Assembly (NCBI RefSeq): GCF_013368755.1
Contig: NC_049564.1
Span: 1,496,001-1,560,000 of the forward strand
Direction: 5' to 3'
Origin: Talaromyces rugulosus
Taxonomy: Eukaryota; Ascomycota; Eurotiomycetes; Eurotiales; Trichocomaceae
Length of the DNA stretch: 64,000 nucleotides
Both the position numbers and the translations under genes were made by a program. Under the pieces are notes generated by a model. It was not told where the DNA came from and did not search any database. It worked only from the letters and a program-made list of their open reading frames with translations. This document shows, one piece after another, positions 1 through 10,211 of the stretch (its first letter is position 1; each line of letters begins with the position of its first letter).

Positions 1-341
1 TGAGCAGGCGCACTTCTTTTGGCCTGAAGACTCCTGTGAGTCGACTGGATAGAAAAATTAACTAAAAACGACTTACTGATGGGCAGACACGCCCGCCCGT
101 TAGGCATTACCCCGCGCTCTTAAGGCATAAAAGGTAGCTAATAGAAGCTCTTGCTCTCGAGAAACTTCGCAGAAACAACATCAGCTCTGCCCCGGCATAC
201 ACATACCTTAGATTACAACAGTTTGACTCGTTCGCAATACACATATCCCCCTCCCCCCCACCCCATCGACTAAGGCAAACATGCCGACGTCCCAGGAGAG
301 CCAGAGATCGGGGTCTGCCCACCATCAGTCTCAGCAGCGCA

Positions 342-809
342 ATGGCCCTCACACAAACGACGGCGATCACGAACACCCACACGGCGGCGCTAACACACAG
401 CGAGCCCCAGGAAGCCGTCAGATTCCAGGCTCTGAAGACCATCGCAAGCGTTCGAGGCGAAAGCCAAAAGAGGACTATTCAACCAAAAATAATACCCCTA
501 AAGTTCCAAAGATTCCAGAGGTTCCAGAAGACGGCGCTGACAGAAAGCAAGTCTCAGGAAGCTGTCAGATTCCAGGCTCTGAAGACCGTCGCAGGCGTTC
601 GAGGCGAAAGCCAAAAGAGGACTATTCAACCAAAAATATTACCCCTAAAGTTCCAAAGATTCCAGAGGCTCCAGCAGACGGCGCTGACAGAGAGCGAGTC
701 TCAGGAAGCCGTTGAGGTCAAAGTTCTAGAGACCGTCCCAAGAGTTCGAGAAGAGAACCGTCCACGCGAAGATACTATCCCCGAGGACAACCCTAACAGA
801 AAACAATAA
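342..809 (+). CDS. Small repeat-containing ORF, unknown protein
   Basis: I do not recognise this protein. The reading frame of 155 codons runs through a tandem repeat with a 147-bp period (positions 417-563 and 564-710, with a degenerate third copy from 711). Because 147 is divisible by three, each copy is read in the same frame, and a second overlapping frame (281-715) is also open across the repeat. In this frame the third, diverged copy keeps a similar pattern (VLETVPRVREEN against ALKTVAGVRGES), while the other frame stops just after it, which slightly favours this one. The product would be basic and hydrophilic, without a signal peptide or membrane segment. It may be chance coding from a repeat rather than a gene. 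Confidence 0.25.
   Translation: MALTQTTAITNTHTAALTHSEPQEAVRFQALKTIASVRGESQKRTIQPKIIPLKFQRFQRFQKTALTESKSQEAVRFQALKTVAGVRGESQKRTIQPKILPLKFQRFQRLQQTALTESESQEAVEVKVLETVPRVREENRPREDTIPEDNPNRKQ
417..770 (+). repeat. 147-bp tandem repeat, two full copies and one diverged
   Basis: The stretch beginning with GTCAGATTCCAGG at 417 recurs at 564 with few changes. A weaker third copy starts at 711. The period is 147 bp, which is 49 codons. Confidence 0.8.
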
Positions 810-1191
810 TGATAGGAACGCCCGATGTGTCCGGTGAGGGAAGAGGGACTCCTGAGATTAACGTGGGCAGAAATCGGAGTTATCTGGCAGGGCAGGGGCG
901 TGGTATATCTACAGTGTTTGTTGTTGTTGGCTTTATTATCCATTGCCATCATGATAGATAGTTATAGTTGTAGATAGATGAAATATATAGCCATTATCAA
1001 TTTTCCTAGTCCAAGTAAAATACCTACCTAATAGTGATAAGACTATCAAGATCCCTTGCCTAGCCCTGTGATATAAAGCTACTGAACATCCACAACCACA
1101 TACCCTGGCAACATGCAATGAGCGGCCCTAGATCGACCTTCCACTGCTTGGAAGTCGGCGCCGCACCGTTCACTTTGTGTCATGTGGGTAC
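810..1191. other. Intergenic, nothing recognised
   Basis: About 380 bases between the repeat ORF and the 3' end of the DUF2235 gene. It is moderately AT-rich with TAGATAG-type simple sequence near 950-975. I see no gene in it. Confidence 0.5.
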
Positions 1192-3388
1192 CTAAATTCC
1201 CAATTCTTGGTACTTCCGAATCACAAATGCATTCTTCCAGTCCTCTTCACTGACCCTCCATATCGCCGACGCCTCCAAAGCGGCGTCCAGAACCGCTTCT
1301 GCTGCTCGAGTTACTTCTGCTGCTGGAGTCGTTCTATCGATATCTATGTATTGTTCTTTTATCTTCATATCTGCCTCTTCTGCCTTGCCCAGTAAGCCTG
1401 AAATCTTCTCTTTCTCGCGTATCGTGGCGCGCTGAAGCTTCGTCAAATCAAGCATGACCACTTTGAACCGAGCAGCTTCGTCGAGTTCCCTAGCATCATT
1501 ATTGCTATGCTCACTGAGGCTGATAAGCTGAACGACCTTCCTAAATGTAGCCTCGAGCTCGGCTACAATCGGAGCAGCGATCGCGGTGTCGAGATTGGTT
1601 GCATTCGGAGGTTGGGCACCAGTGATCGCGATGTCGAGATTGGTGAAGGACCTGTTACTTGCTTCCTGCATCTCCTTGGCCGCCCTCACGCACTTAGCTG
1701 CCAAGTCTCGGACGCTCTCTGTGCTGTTCGAGCTACATCTAATCTTCCGGCACAGTTGAATCGCCTGCTCGACAAAATCCCACTTGTCCCTGTGAAAAGT
1801 TTCCAATTGAAATCTAGACAAAGTATCACTCCAGTATTTCATACCCTCATAATCTGTTCCCCAGTGTTCTATGTTTATGCCGTGTTGTGAGTAGGGGTAC
1901 CACATGTCCACTTGCTTTTTCCACGTGTTCCAGAGGTCCTTTTCATAGTCTGTAGGGTCGTCTTGAACGAAGTTCTGGTAATAACCGGACTTCTTAACCG
2001 TACGGTGTAGCTTAAGGTGGGGAGTTAGGGAGCCATCTGAATTTGTAGTCTGTAGACCTTTGACTTTCTGGAGATGCCTCTTGCGTCGTCCGTTTGACCA
2101 TCCACACGTAAAAACATACATCAAGGCGTGCGGTATAAGCCACCACCACGTTAGCGTCTCGTTGATTTTGCCTGTGCAAAGTAAGCCTGGAGTCTCCAAG
2201 AAGGAGCCTATTAGTCCCAAGGAGTTGTACCTTCTGACCAGGCCAGGCTGTGAGCCTTTGTTTCCTTAAGTATAAAAGGAAACCACCATGGTCTGTAAGA
2301 CCGGGGCGGTTGAACCATGTCTAGAAGAGCTTCCTGATCAAACGATGCATCGGAGGCATTTCGTACTTTTGCCACCATCCATAACAGGGACGCCGTAGAA
2401 AGGCCAGCGTCAATATTTCCACCCCCAATATCACCATGACATCCAGAGAAACAACACTGCTCAAACTCGGTTTTGGAGTCGGCACTTCGTGTCCACAACA
2501 TTGGCTTGAAGCTGAACCTCTTCTCGTCCAGCGCAACTGCCACGTAGGCTTTATCTACCGCCGCGGGTACTGTGTCTTGGACAAAGGAGAACCTTTTTTT
2601 CCATCCCAATAGACCTATGGCGCTAACCGGGTCCCATTCCGCAAGCACCTTGATGCGCACAGGGTGAGAAAAGTTGTCGATTCCAAGGATGTGGACTTTC
2701 ATTTGCTGCCTTTCGAGGGTGTCTCTTGTTTCCATCCATCTGTTGAATAAAACAGAGAGGAAGGGCAGATTCTTGCGCCGTAGGAGACCAATCTGGCTGA
2801 TAAGATCGGCCAAGCACCGAACGGTGAACGCGCCTCGAGAATACCCGACGAGAACGATATCATCATTGTTCGAAGCAAAATTGTAATTGTTGCAAAGAAA
2901 ACAGTAGGCATTTAATATATCTTCTTCGAGTCCTAATAGCCTTTTGATTAGTGTTTCTGCTAGGTAGTAACTTGTAGGGTCCAACCTTTTCCCGTGGCAC
3001 CAGAGTAGAGACTATCCACTGGGAGCCTAAAGACGGATTCAGATCCAATTCCAGAGGAATAGTAAATCAATTGCGGGATAGGAATAGACACGAAGTCGTT
3101 GTTGATACCATATCGATCGACTGCACGAGCAAACCTCGCAACGTTTGTTAGCGGGGCAGAAGTGCCAGATGCATTTTGCCAGGTCCCATCGCAGCATACG
3201 AAGAGTCGCTTTTTTCCCTCCTCCTCAGTCACTGCTCTATAGAATTTCGCCTCGAGATGCTGTTCGCCACTGCGCCACGCTCTGTCTTTTGCCATGCCTT
3301 TGACCCGTTCACAAAGTTCGTTGTAATGCGCTTCAATCCCACTCTTCGCCTCTCTTTCCAATTCTTTCAATTGTTCCTCGGTAGCCAT
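1192..3388 (-). CDS. DUF2235 (alpha/beta-hydrolase-like) protein
   Basis: The protein of 694 residues comes from three exons: 3388-2986, 2931/2932-2231 and 2171-1192. The introns (2933-2985 and 2172-2230, 53 and 59 nt) have GT-AG ends and restore the phase exactly. The N-terminal half carries the DUF2235 domain: LFVCCDGTWQN, GATGKGLEEDILNAY across intron 1, and the nucleophile elbow GYSRGAF with later Asp/His-containing motifs (SGCHGDIGGG). Bacterial relatives of this domain include type VI secretion phospholipase effectors; the fungal substrate is not known. A Trp-rich hydrophobic segment (TLTWWWLIPHALMYV) follows the domain, then an alpha-helical tail of about 250 residues likely to form coiled coil, with a short internal repeat (TNLDIAI / TNLDTAI). 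The start MATEEQLKEL was chosen because upstream residues read like leader sequence. The substrate is unknown. Confidence 0.85.
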
Positions 3389-5163
3389 TTTGTTATATAT
3401 ACTGATGCCAGCCTTCTCGACGGAGGATGGGAAGGTATTTGGGAGAATCTTAGACACAAGGCTACATAACATGGACCTGCAACATGCTGATGGTTGCCTG
3501 TGCTGACAATGCAAGCCTTTCGGCGCTCTACTGTATTGGGAGCTTTGCATATTAATGCATGCTCTGAATACGTAGTTAGGCATATGCACCCAACAGGTAG
3601 GCTCACTCATTTGGCATTATCAAACTAGATGTGGCTTCGAAAGCCCGATTTCCTGCTGCAAGCAATTGTATCGGGCCGCCATGCATGCTGCCAATGCAAC
3701 CACTATACCAGGCCGCTAGACACGATTTCGTTGATTCACTAGACTGGCTAGACCCGACGGGAAAGGCTGAACGCAGTGGTCAGCAGCCGGCCAAATGCTC
3801 CCTAACTTAGTTTGTATTCCACCGCTACAGCAATTCAGGATCCCAAACAAATCACTCTTTTCATGGAAACGTACCGCAACAAAACTCTCCGACCTCAGCG
3901 GAAAGTTCTCTAGATGTTGTCACACCTACAGTTGATTTGGAATCCTCGAACAAGTTTGCGACAACCGCAATCGTGTAACGACACCCGCCATTGATCATTT
4001 AACCCCTGCCGACAGAACCAGCCTTGATGTCGTAGGCTCTGCCATCACGGTCGATGACCCTGGGCATCTGATCTCTACGGGGCCACATGCTCTCCTACAA
4101 CAGTTCCCGATCTTTCTAATGCTTCTAGAAAGGCCACAAGATGTGGAGTTGAAAAAGAGGCACGCTTAGGTGACGGCTTTTTCCCGGATGATCTTCCGCA
4201 ATCCTTGGCCAGACAGTCAAATATATGGCGGACCGAGGGATTTTGGCATCAGCCTGAACTAAAGCTCGAGATAGCCAAGGATGCGTCCTGATTGATCACT
4301 TATATCCGTTTCTTCCACAGAAACAAACTGAACTTCACTCTTCCTATGGTTGATGCCCTAGCAACGTATCTCTTGAATGCTTATCCGAATGCCGTGGCGC
4401 TCTGCCGTAAACTTGACGAACAATGTTAAGTGTCTCTTGTTAAACATGTTTAATATTGATATATTGTCCTATCTAAAATTATAATTAGATGTGGAAACCA
4501 TATCCATTTTTATAGAAACAAAGACTGATGAAGATATTTTTAATCGCAACCGATGATTGGCCGATATCTGTGGGGCGGTATGTATATAAGCCAATCAAAT
4601 ATACTGACGCTTTGTACACATTTATACTCACTCTGAATTTCAGCCTCTGAAGCTGTCTACCACACTCTCATCATGTTCACATGGAACAGCTCTCAGGTAC
4701 CTACACTTCCAGAAACGTATTTCCTCATTGAAGTCCCACCTTAGAGCTTCATAAATGTATACAATATGATATGAATATGATATATACAGTCTACACTTGA
4801 CAGAAAAACACCCCACAGCTCGTGGCCAAACCTAAACTGTAAATACGAGTAGTTAGTATTTAGTAGTTCACATCATGGTTGCAGCGCTACGATAAACTCT
4901 GGTTGACATGGAAAGGCGCCGATGAGGGGGGCACTAGGAGACTAGCACTATACTCTATTGTAGGTTGTACAAAGTAGTACTCAGTATTTACCAAACTCCG
5001 GCTTTAGATGTAGAATTGGTGCCATGGGATAAAGTAGATCGTTAGACCAGGGATACTCGTCGGTTGTGTATATAAGAGTAACAAGATCCCGGGTCGACAG
5101 CGATAGACTGACAGACAGACAGACTGACTTGTCAAGGGAAAACATACCGTATTCAAAACCATA
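3389..5163. other. Long intergenic region with a promoter-like patch
   Basis: About 1.8 kb without a supported gene. Near 4550-4600 there are an ATTGG and a CCAAT box in opposite orientation and a TATATAAG element. They are followed at about 4674 by an ATG and eight codons ending at a good 5' splice site (CAG/GTACCT), then nothing coding. This looks like the promoter and first exon of a gene whose body is gone, but it could be chance. Confidence 0.3.
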
Positions 5164-6385
5164 ATGAAAAGCACCACTCTCCTCTCTGTCGCGGCCACAG
5201 CAGCCGTGGTGTTGGCTGGTGATGCGCCAAACAACACCAAGCCCTACGGCACCAACCCGGTCAGCATCGCCAGGGTCGACTTCCTCGGCGACCAGCTCAC
5301 CAACAGCTGCACACACACCGCGATCCTGGGTTTGTCGGGTAGGTTGCCGGCAACTGGTATGCCATCTTTGGCGACAACCTGTGGTGCGATACTGGCGTGA
5401 CGGACCCTGACCAGGATACCTCGGGGTTCCATGGCATGGTGCGTGACGTCGGTGGCCTTGACCACCGACAACCCTCTCATGGTCCAGTACACGCAGTTGA
5501 ACGACGATACTCCTGTAAAGCATTCCAACCAGGTATCCCCCCCCCCCCCCCCCTCATATTCGTAGTAGTATATTTCCAACCGATAAGAACGCAAGTTCGT
5601 CCCGTTCAACGCCGACTGGGGCGAGACCGTCGAGACCGGGTTCGGCGGCACCAGCCTGTGCGCGGTCGACGACGACAACAGCCTGCTGTTCTACCTGGTC
5701 AACCAAACGACGACGGGCTGGTCGGCGCAGGCATCGCGCAAGTGCAGCTGCAAAACGGCGGCGGGGGCCCGACAGTGGTTCAGCGATTCGGCGATTCTGG
5801 GTATTGGTGGGAGGTGGAGCACAATCCTCGATATGGCGACGTCGCGGCGTACCGCGACGACAACGACGCGTACATCTATGGCTGGGGAGGAGCGCCCACC
5901 GTCGTCACGGACTCGATCGACTCGCAGTACCTGTATCAGCTCCGCGTGGCGACGTCTGGCGCCTGGGACCAGGTGCAGTACGAGTACTGGTGGGGACGTG
6001 AGCAGGGCTGGCAGGTCAACAATCCGCTGAGCAATTTCACGGCGGAGACGGCGGTCATGTGGGGAGTTGGCCAGGGCAGCACCTACTGGAGTCCCAAGTA
6101 CCAGTGCTACTTTTACGTGCACTTTGCGGGCGCTGACGGTGAGTTGATACTAGTACTACTGATTCTCTTGTTTTTTTCTAATTATCAACAGTGGCTATTC
6201 GCACGGCTCCGAAGCCCGAGGGCCCCTGGTCGGCCGACGTCGCCGTGTACACGCCCACCCCGATTGATGGCGGCTTCACCTATGCGCCAGGCGTGCACCC
6301 CTACCTGGACGCCTCGGGCGACACGCTGACTATTTCGTACACGAACAATAACCACATCGAGGTGATCAAGGTGACCTTCTCCTAG
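5164..6385 (+). pseudogene. Broken secreted DUF4185 (beta-propeller) gene
   Basis: The gene would encode a secreted DUF4185 protein. A signal peptide (MKSTTLLSVAATAAVVLA) opens it, and family landmarks follow in order: NWYAIFGDNLWC, SGFHGMVRD, QFVPFNADWGET, FGGTSLC, RYGDVAAYRDDNDAYIYGWGG, YEYWWGREQGW, FTAETAVMWG and YTNNNHIEVIKVTF. Two introns can be placed (about 5533-5595, and 6139-6191 with exact phase). The frame is broken several times: an extra AC in an (AC)n run near 5312, an in-frame TAG near 5339, a shift near 5448 and another near 5710. A run of 17 C (5537-5553) lies in the first intron. Either the gene is dead or the assembly has several errors here; four separate lesions in one gene, with intact neighbours, favour a true pseudogene. 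The biochemical function of DUF4185 is not established. Confidence 0.8.
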
Positions 6386-6400
6386 TTTGTCGGAGGGTGT

Positions 6401-6433
6401 GGAAGTGGAAGTGGAAGTGGAAGTGGAAGTGGA
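6401..6433 (+). repeat. GGAAGT hexanucleotide microsatellite
   Basis: Five tandem copies of GGAAGT lie just after the stop of the DUF4185 pseudogene. Confidence 0.85.
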
Positions 6434-7409
6434 ATCGGAATGCGGAATGTCGCATGTCTATCAAGTATGCAGGGGCAACAACCACTTGAGCACGATTGAT
6501 GGAATGCATTCTTGCAGGCTACGCTTTATACGTCTACTCCGTACAGAGTACATCTTGCAATAAAAGCACGGCGTAGCACTCTGTTTTATGAGGTCCACAT
6601 TAAATGTTTCATGGCACCGTCACCTCAGAGTGACCTCGCATCCTCATCCATGATCGTCAATAATGGACCATCACCCTGAAGATCATCTCCACTGGTCGAA
6701 CCTTCTAGCGAGCTTCTCCACTGCGCAAGTAATAACGGAGTATAGGCAGTGCAGGAGCTGAGGAAACGGCCCCCTGCGAGGCCAGCGCCACGTAACATCG
6801 CAGCCCTTGCGGGGCATATTGAATTATCCCCCTTTCTCTGTTAACATGACAGTGTATTCTACAGTAATAATACCACAGGGTCTGTGGCAGGATGTGTTGA
6901 CTGAGGGCAGAGAGCAAGGTATTGATTGATATTAAGTAAAATATTCAATAAATATCTAGCAAAATCACGGAATAATCAAAAAACACATACTCCGCCACCG
7001 TCACCGCGCTAATTATAGACGCGTCCTGATTGGCACAACCCCCAACAGCCCCCTTGGGTGGCCCCCGGGCCCAAAGCAGCCTAGCGCGGTCGCAGAGAGA
7101 CCACGCTGGCCTTATAAACGGCGCTGCCTGCTCTCCCTGCCCGTCATCAACGGACACTTGGCCTTTCTTCTCTTCTGACCTTCGATTCTTCTTCTGTCTG
7201 CCTGTCTTCTTGGAACCAGGCTACAGGGCGCACACACTCTGGATTTCACTGCTTGACACGACACCGTGGCCTGATCGCGGCCACCCCCCACCATCCTCAA
7301 GTACCGTCAGTCCCGTGGACATCTACGATCTGTGCACCTCGCCTTTATCCCTCCACATACCTATACAAGACTGTTGATCACAACAGAGACAACACACACA
7401 CATACAAAC
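6434..7409. other. Intergenic region with the hacA upstream region
   Basis: About 1 kb. The distal part holds several ACGGAGTA / TACTCCGT motifs (6535, 6735, 6987). The part from about 7030 is the likely hacA promoter and 5' leader: a pyrimidine-rich stretch at 7160-7215, a TTATAAA-like element near 7112 and an A/C-rich leader before the start. I see no ATG between about 7120 and the hacA start, so no upstream ORF with an AUG start is evident there. Confidence 0.5.
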
Positions 7410-8739
7410 ATGGAAAACTTACTATCGCCGCACGTCGACTCGCTCGACGCTCCTCAACTCACCATCTCCCCCGCAGACACCTCGCTCAGCAGCCCTGCCC
7501 CTGAGGTCGACCTGGATGTCGACCTCGAGGTGGACGCCGAGCTCGAGGACATCGACGGCGATATCGACATCAAGGACGAAGATGAGAACAAGTCAGACGA
7601 GAAGAAGCCTGTCAAGAAGAGAAAGTCATGGGGCCAGGAACTGCCTACCCCAAAGACCAACCTTCCGCCTCGGTATGATGATTTGTTGTTGCAGTATTCC
7701 AGACAATAAGCTAACGTCAAAAAGAAAACGAGCAAAAACAGAAGATGAAAAGGAACAACGCCGCATCGAGCGTGTCCTTCGCAACAGAGCCGCCGCACAA
7801 ACATCGCGCGAGCGGAAACGCCTCGAGGTCGAGAAACTCGAGGGCGAGAAGAAACGCATGGAACAACAAAACCAGTTCCTGCTCCAGCGCCTCTCACAAA
7901 TGGAGACGGAAAACAACCGACTGAACCGCCAGGTTGCCCAGCTCTCCGCCGAAATCCGCGGCTCGCGCGGCACCACGCCCAAGTCGGTCGTGTCCGACCT
8001 GGAGTCGCCGACCCTCACACCCACCCTATTTAAACAAGAACGTGACGAACTCGCCATGGACAAGATCCCCTTCCCTACCCCTTCCCTCACAGACTACTCG
8101 CCCAGCCTGAAACCAACTGATCTGGCCGAGGCCTCCGATATGACACAACATCCTGCAGCGGTGTTGTGCGACCTGCAGTGTCAGTCGAAGGCCTCGACGG
8201 ATTTCAGCCAGCAGGCTTGGAACAAGCTACAGCTGCAAATGACCTTGCAGCTCCTCTGTCTGACGATGACTTCCGCCGCCTATTCAACAGTGATTCTCCC
8301 GCTGCTTCAGATTCTGAGCTCTATGAAAGCGGGCTCCCCCTTGACTTTCTCGACGGAGGAGACATGCCGACATTTGCCTTTGATTCATTGGTTGATTTCG
8401 ACCCCGAGCCTGTCCCCCTCGACTCGTCGGTCGTCGGTCTTTCGGAAGAGAGTGCTCAGCAGACTTCTGGCATGCAGCCCAGCCATGGCGCGTCCACTTC
8501 GAGATGCGACGGGCAAAGCATTGCAGCTAGCGGTTAGCAGAGCCTCTCTCCGGCAGACGGGCACCGATGTAGTAAGGGGAGCGAGTTGGGAGTCGCTAAT
8601 GACCATGGCGTGGGCGATTGACGCGGCCTCGAAGAGGAATTCAAGAACGAAACGAAACAGCATGCGGAGTTATCGGCGTTGGGACGGGGATTTGTCCTGT
8701 AATCTTAGTGGGAAACGAGACTGTAAATTAATGGAGTGA
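7410..8739 (+). CDS. hacA: bZIP unfolded-protein-response regulator HacA
   Basis: HacA is the nuclear bZIP factor of the unfolded protein response. Exon 1 is 7410-7672; a normal 52-nt intron (7673-7724) follows; exon 2 starts at 7725. The basic region with NRAAAQTSRERKR and a leucine zipper with regular Leu spacing follow directly. Positions 8156-8175 are a 20-nt unconventional intron lying between two CTGCAG sites, the known target form for Ire1-type cleavage. Unspliced, the frame runs to 8739 (425 residues). After removal of the 20 nt the frame shifts and ends at 8537, giving 351 residues with an acidic, Asp-rich tail (LSDDDFRRLF, FDSLVDFDPEP) like an activation domain. The coordinates given cover both forms. 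The ATG at 7410 is the first in a long ATG-free leader. This is the surest identification in the window. Confidence 0.96.
8156..8175 (+). promoter_or_regulatory. hacA: 20-nt unconventional (Ire1-type) intron of hacA
   Basis: The two CTGCAG motifs at 8153-8158 and 8173-8178 are exactly 20 nt apart. Cutting each after CTG removes 20 nt and joins CTG to CAG. The removal switches the downstream frame to the one ending at 8537, which reads as a coherent acidic tail. Length and flanking sequence match hacA/hac1 introns of filamentous fungi. Confidence 0.93.
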
Positions 8740-8965
8740 TTATTTTTACGTTTTAAGACTTGCATATCGTAATCTGTAGTTAATACTCGTAGTGTAGTTT
8801 CAAGTTTGTAACCTACGATAAATATTGGTTGGTGCCTCAGGCCGCCATCAGGCAGCCACTGGTGCTCTATACCGCGGCGTCATCCGCCCCGCCTCCGCCC
8901 ATCTCTATCTCCATCTCTCTCTATCATCTGTCTATCATCTGTCTTTCTCCTCTCTCCACGTCACC

Positions 8966-9654
8966 ATGGTTCTCCGGGATCCCATCTTCGAAGCTCGCAC
9001 AAATGTGAAGGTATTTCTTTCCCCTACCCATATACCTATAGAAATACTAAATAATGATAGCTACACTCCAACCGGCTCAAAAAGGAAGCTGCCCGCGCCG
9101 AAGCCACCTTCAAATCCGAAAAAGCCAAAGCCGACAAAGCCATGAAACAGCACGAATTCCAAATCGCCCGCATCCACGCTGGCTCGGCCGTGCGAGAAAA
9201 GAAACGCCAAGTATCGCTCAAAGCCGAAGCCGCGCGGGCAGACGTTATTATCAACGAACTCAAAGCCGCCCAGAGCACGCGCGACACTTCGCGCACGCTG
9301 GCACTGGCCTCGAGGGGATTGGATGCGGCGTCGAAGAGTGTGAACCTGGAGCACTTGCTAGCACATGCGAATAATTTCATGGCCAGGTCCGAGGATTTCA
9401 AGATTGCGAGTTCGGCCATCTCGGATGTTGCGCAGGGCGTGTCGCAGCAAGAGTACGGCGCGGAGGGGGAGTCGGAGGTGGATAAGATGATGGAGCAGTT
9501 GGCAGATACTGCAGGCGTGGATATGCGTCTGGCGCTCGAGTCGGATGCGGCGCCAAAGGAGGAAGTCAAAGAAGCCTCTGCTGGGAAGCATGTGGATGCG
9601 GAGGTTGAGGATGCGCTGGGGGCGAGGCTGCGGGCGCTGCGGGCAGAGGGTTAG
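8966..9654 (+). CDS. did2: ESCRT-III-associated protein Did2/Vps46 (CHMP1)
   Basis: Did2 recruits the AAA ATPase Vps4 to ESCRT-III polymers on endosomes. Two exons (8966-9010 and 9061-9654; intron of 50 nt) give 212 residues, close to the family length. The Snf7-type core shows basic helices (NRLKKEAARAEA, IARIHAGSAVREK), a central region with RTLALASRGLDAASKSVNLEHLLAHANNF and an acidic C-terminal half. The last residues, EVEDALGARLRALRAEG, fit the MIM1 motif that binds the Vps4 MIT domain. The 15-residue first exon (MVLRDPIFEARTNVK) is less like other family members than the rest; it aligns loosely with the LxxxLFxLKFTxKQL helix, so the exact 5' exon is less certain. Confidence 0.85.
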
Positions 9655-9669
9655 TTGTCTTTGTTACGT

Positions 9670-9693
9670 TTATTATTATTATTATTATTATTA
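9670..9693 (+). repeat. ATT trinucleotide microsatellite
   Basis: A run of about eight TTA/ATT units lies just after the did2 stop codon, probably in the 3' UTR. Confidence 0.8.
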
Positions 9694-10211
9694 CATTGGA
9701 GTTGGTTGTGATATGGTTGTGATATGGTATTGATAGCTTTATGAATATACGACTCATGTATTGTGTGTGGCGGTTTTGTTCTACAATAGATTAACGTCGT
9801 GGGATGCGGACTGCCAAGACAAAGCAGGCAGACAGAAAGTCTCAGATGAGAAAATAATTGCACCTTGCCACGGTAGCAGTGGACTACTATTAGTCTCTTT
9901 TTAGTACACTAACTACGACCATTATAGAGGCTATACGAACCGAGCCAGTATGCTCGCCGCAATTCAGCCTCAAACCGCTACGACCTCGCCGCCACCAATC
10001 AGCGCGCTAGAAAAATAAACACTATAATCTTGGCTAATTTACAAAGTTGCCTCTGCAAGCCTCGAGGGAAGAAAAAGGAATGAGGCTAGAGAGCGGGCCT
10101 AGAGCCGCATGGCGGTATGATAAATAAAACGGCCTCCCGGTCTCTGTGTGTGATTTCTCTATTGTAACCTCCCTCTCGGTGGCCAGTCTCTCGTTTAAAA
10201 ATCAGCCGAAA
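9694..10211. other. Intergenic, nothing recognised
   Basis: About 520 bases holding the did2 3' end and the leader of the next gene. No further gene or RNA is evident. Confidence 0.5.

Noticed and set aside
7253..7504. Upstream ORF overlapping the hacA start
   Set aside because: The frame begins with a non-ATG codon; I see no ATG between about 7120 and 7410, so an AUG-started upstream ORF is not supported.
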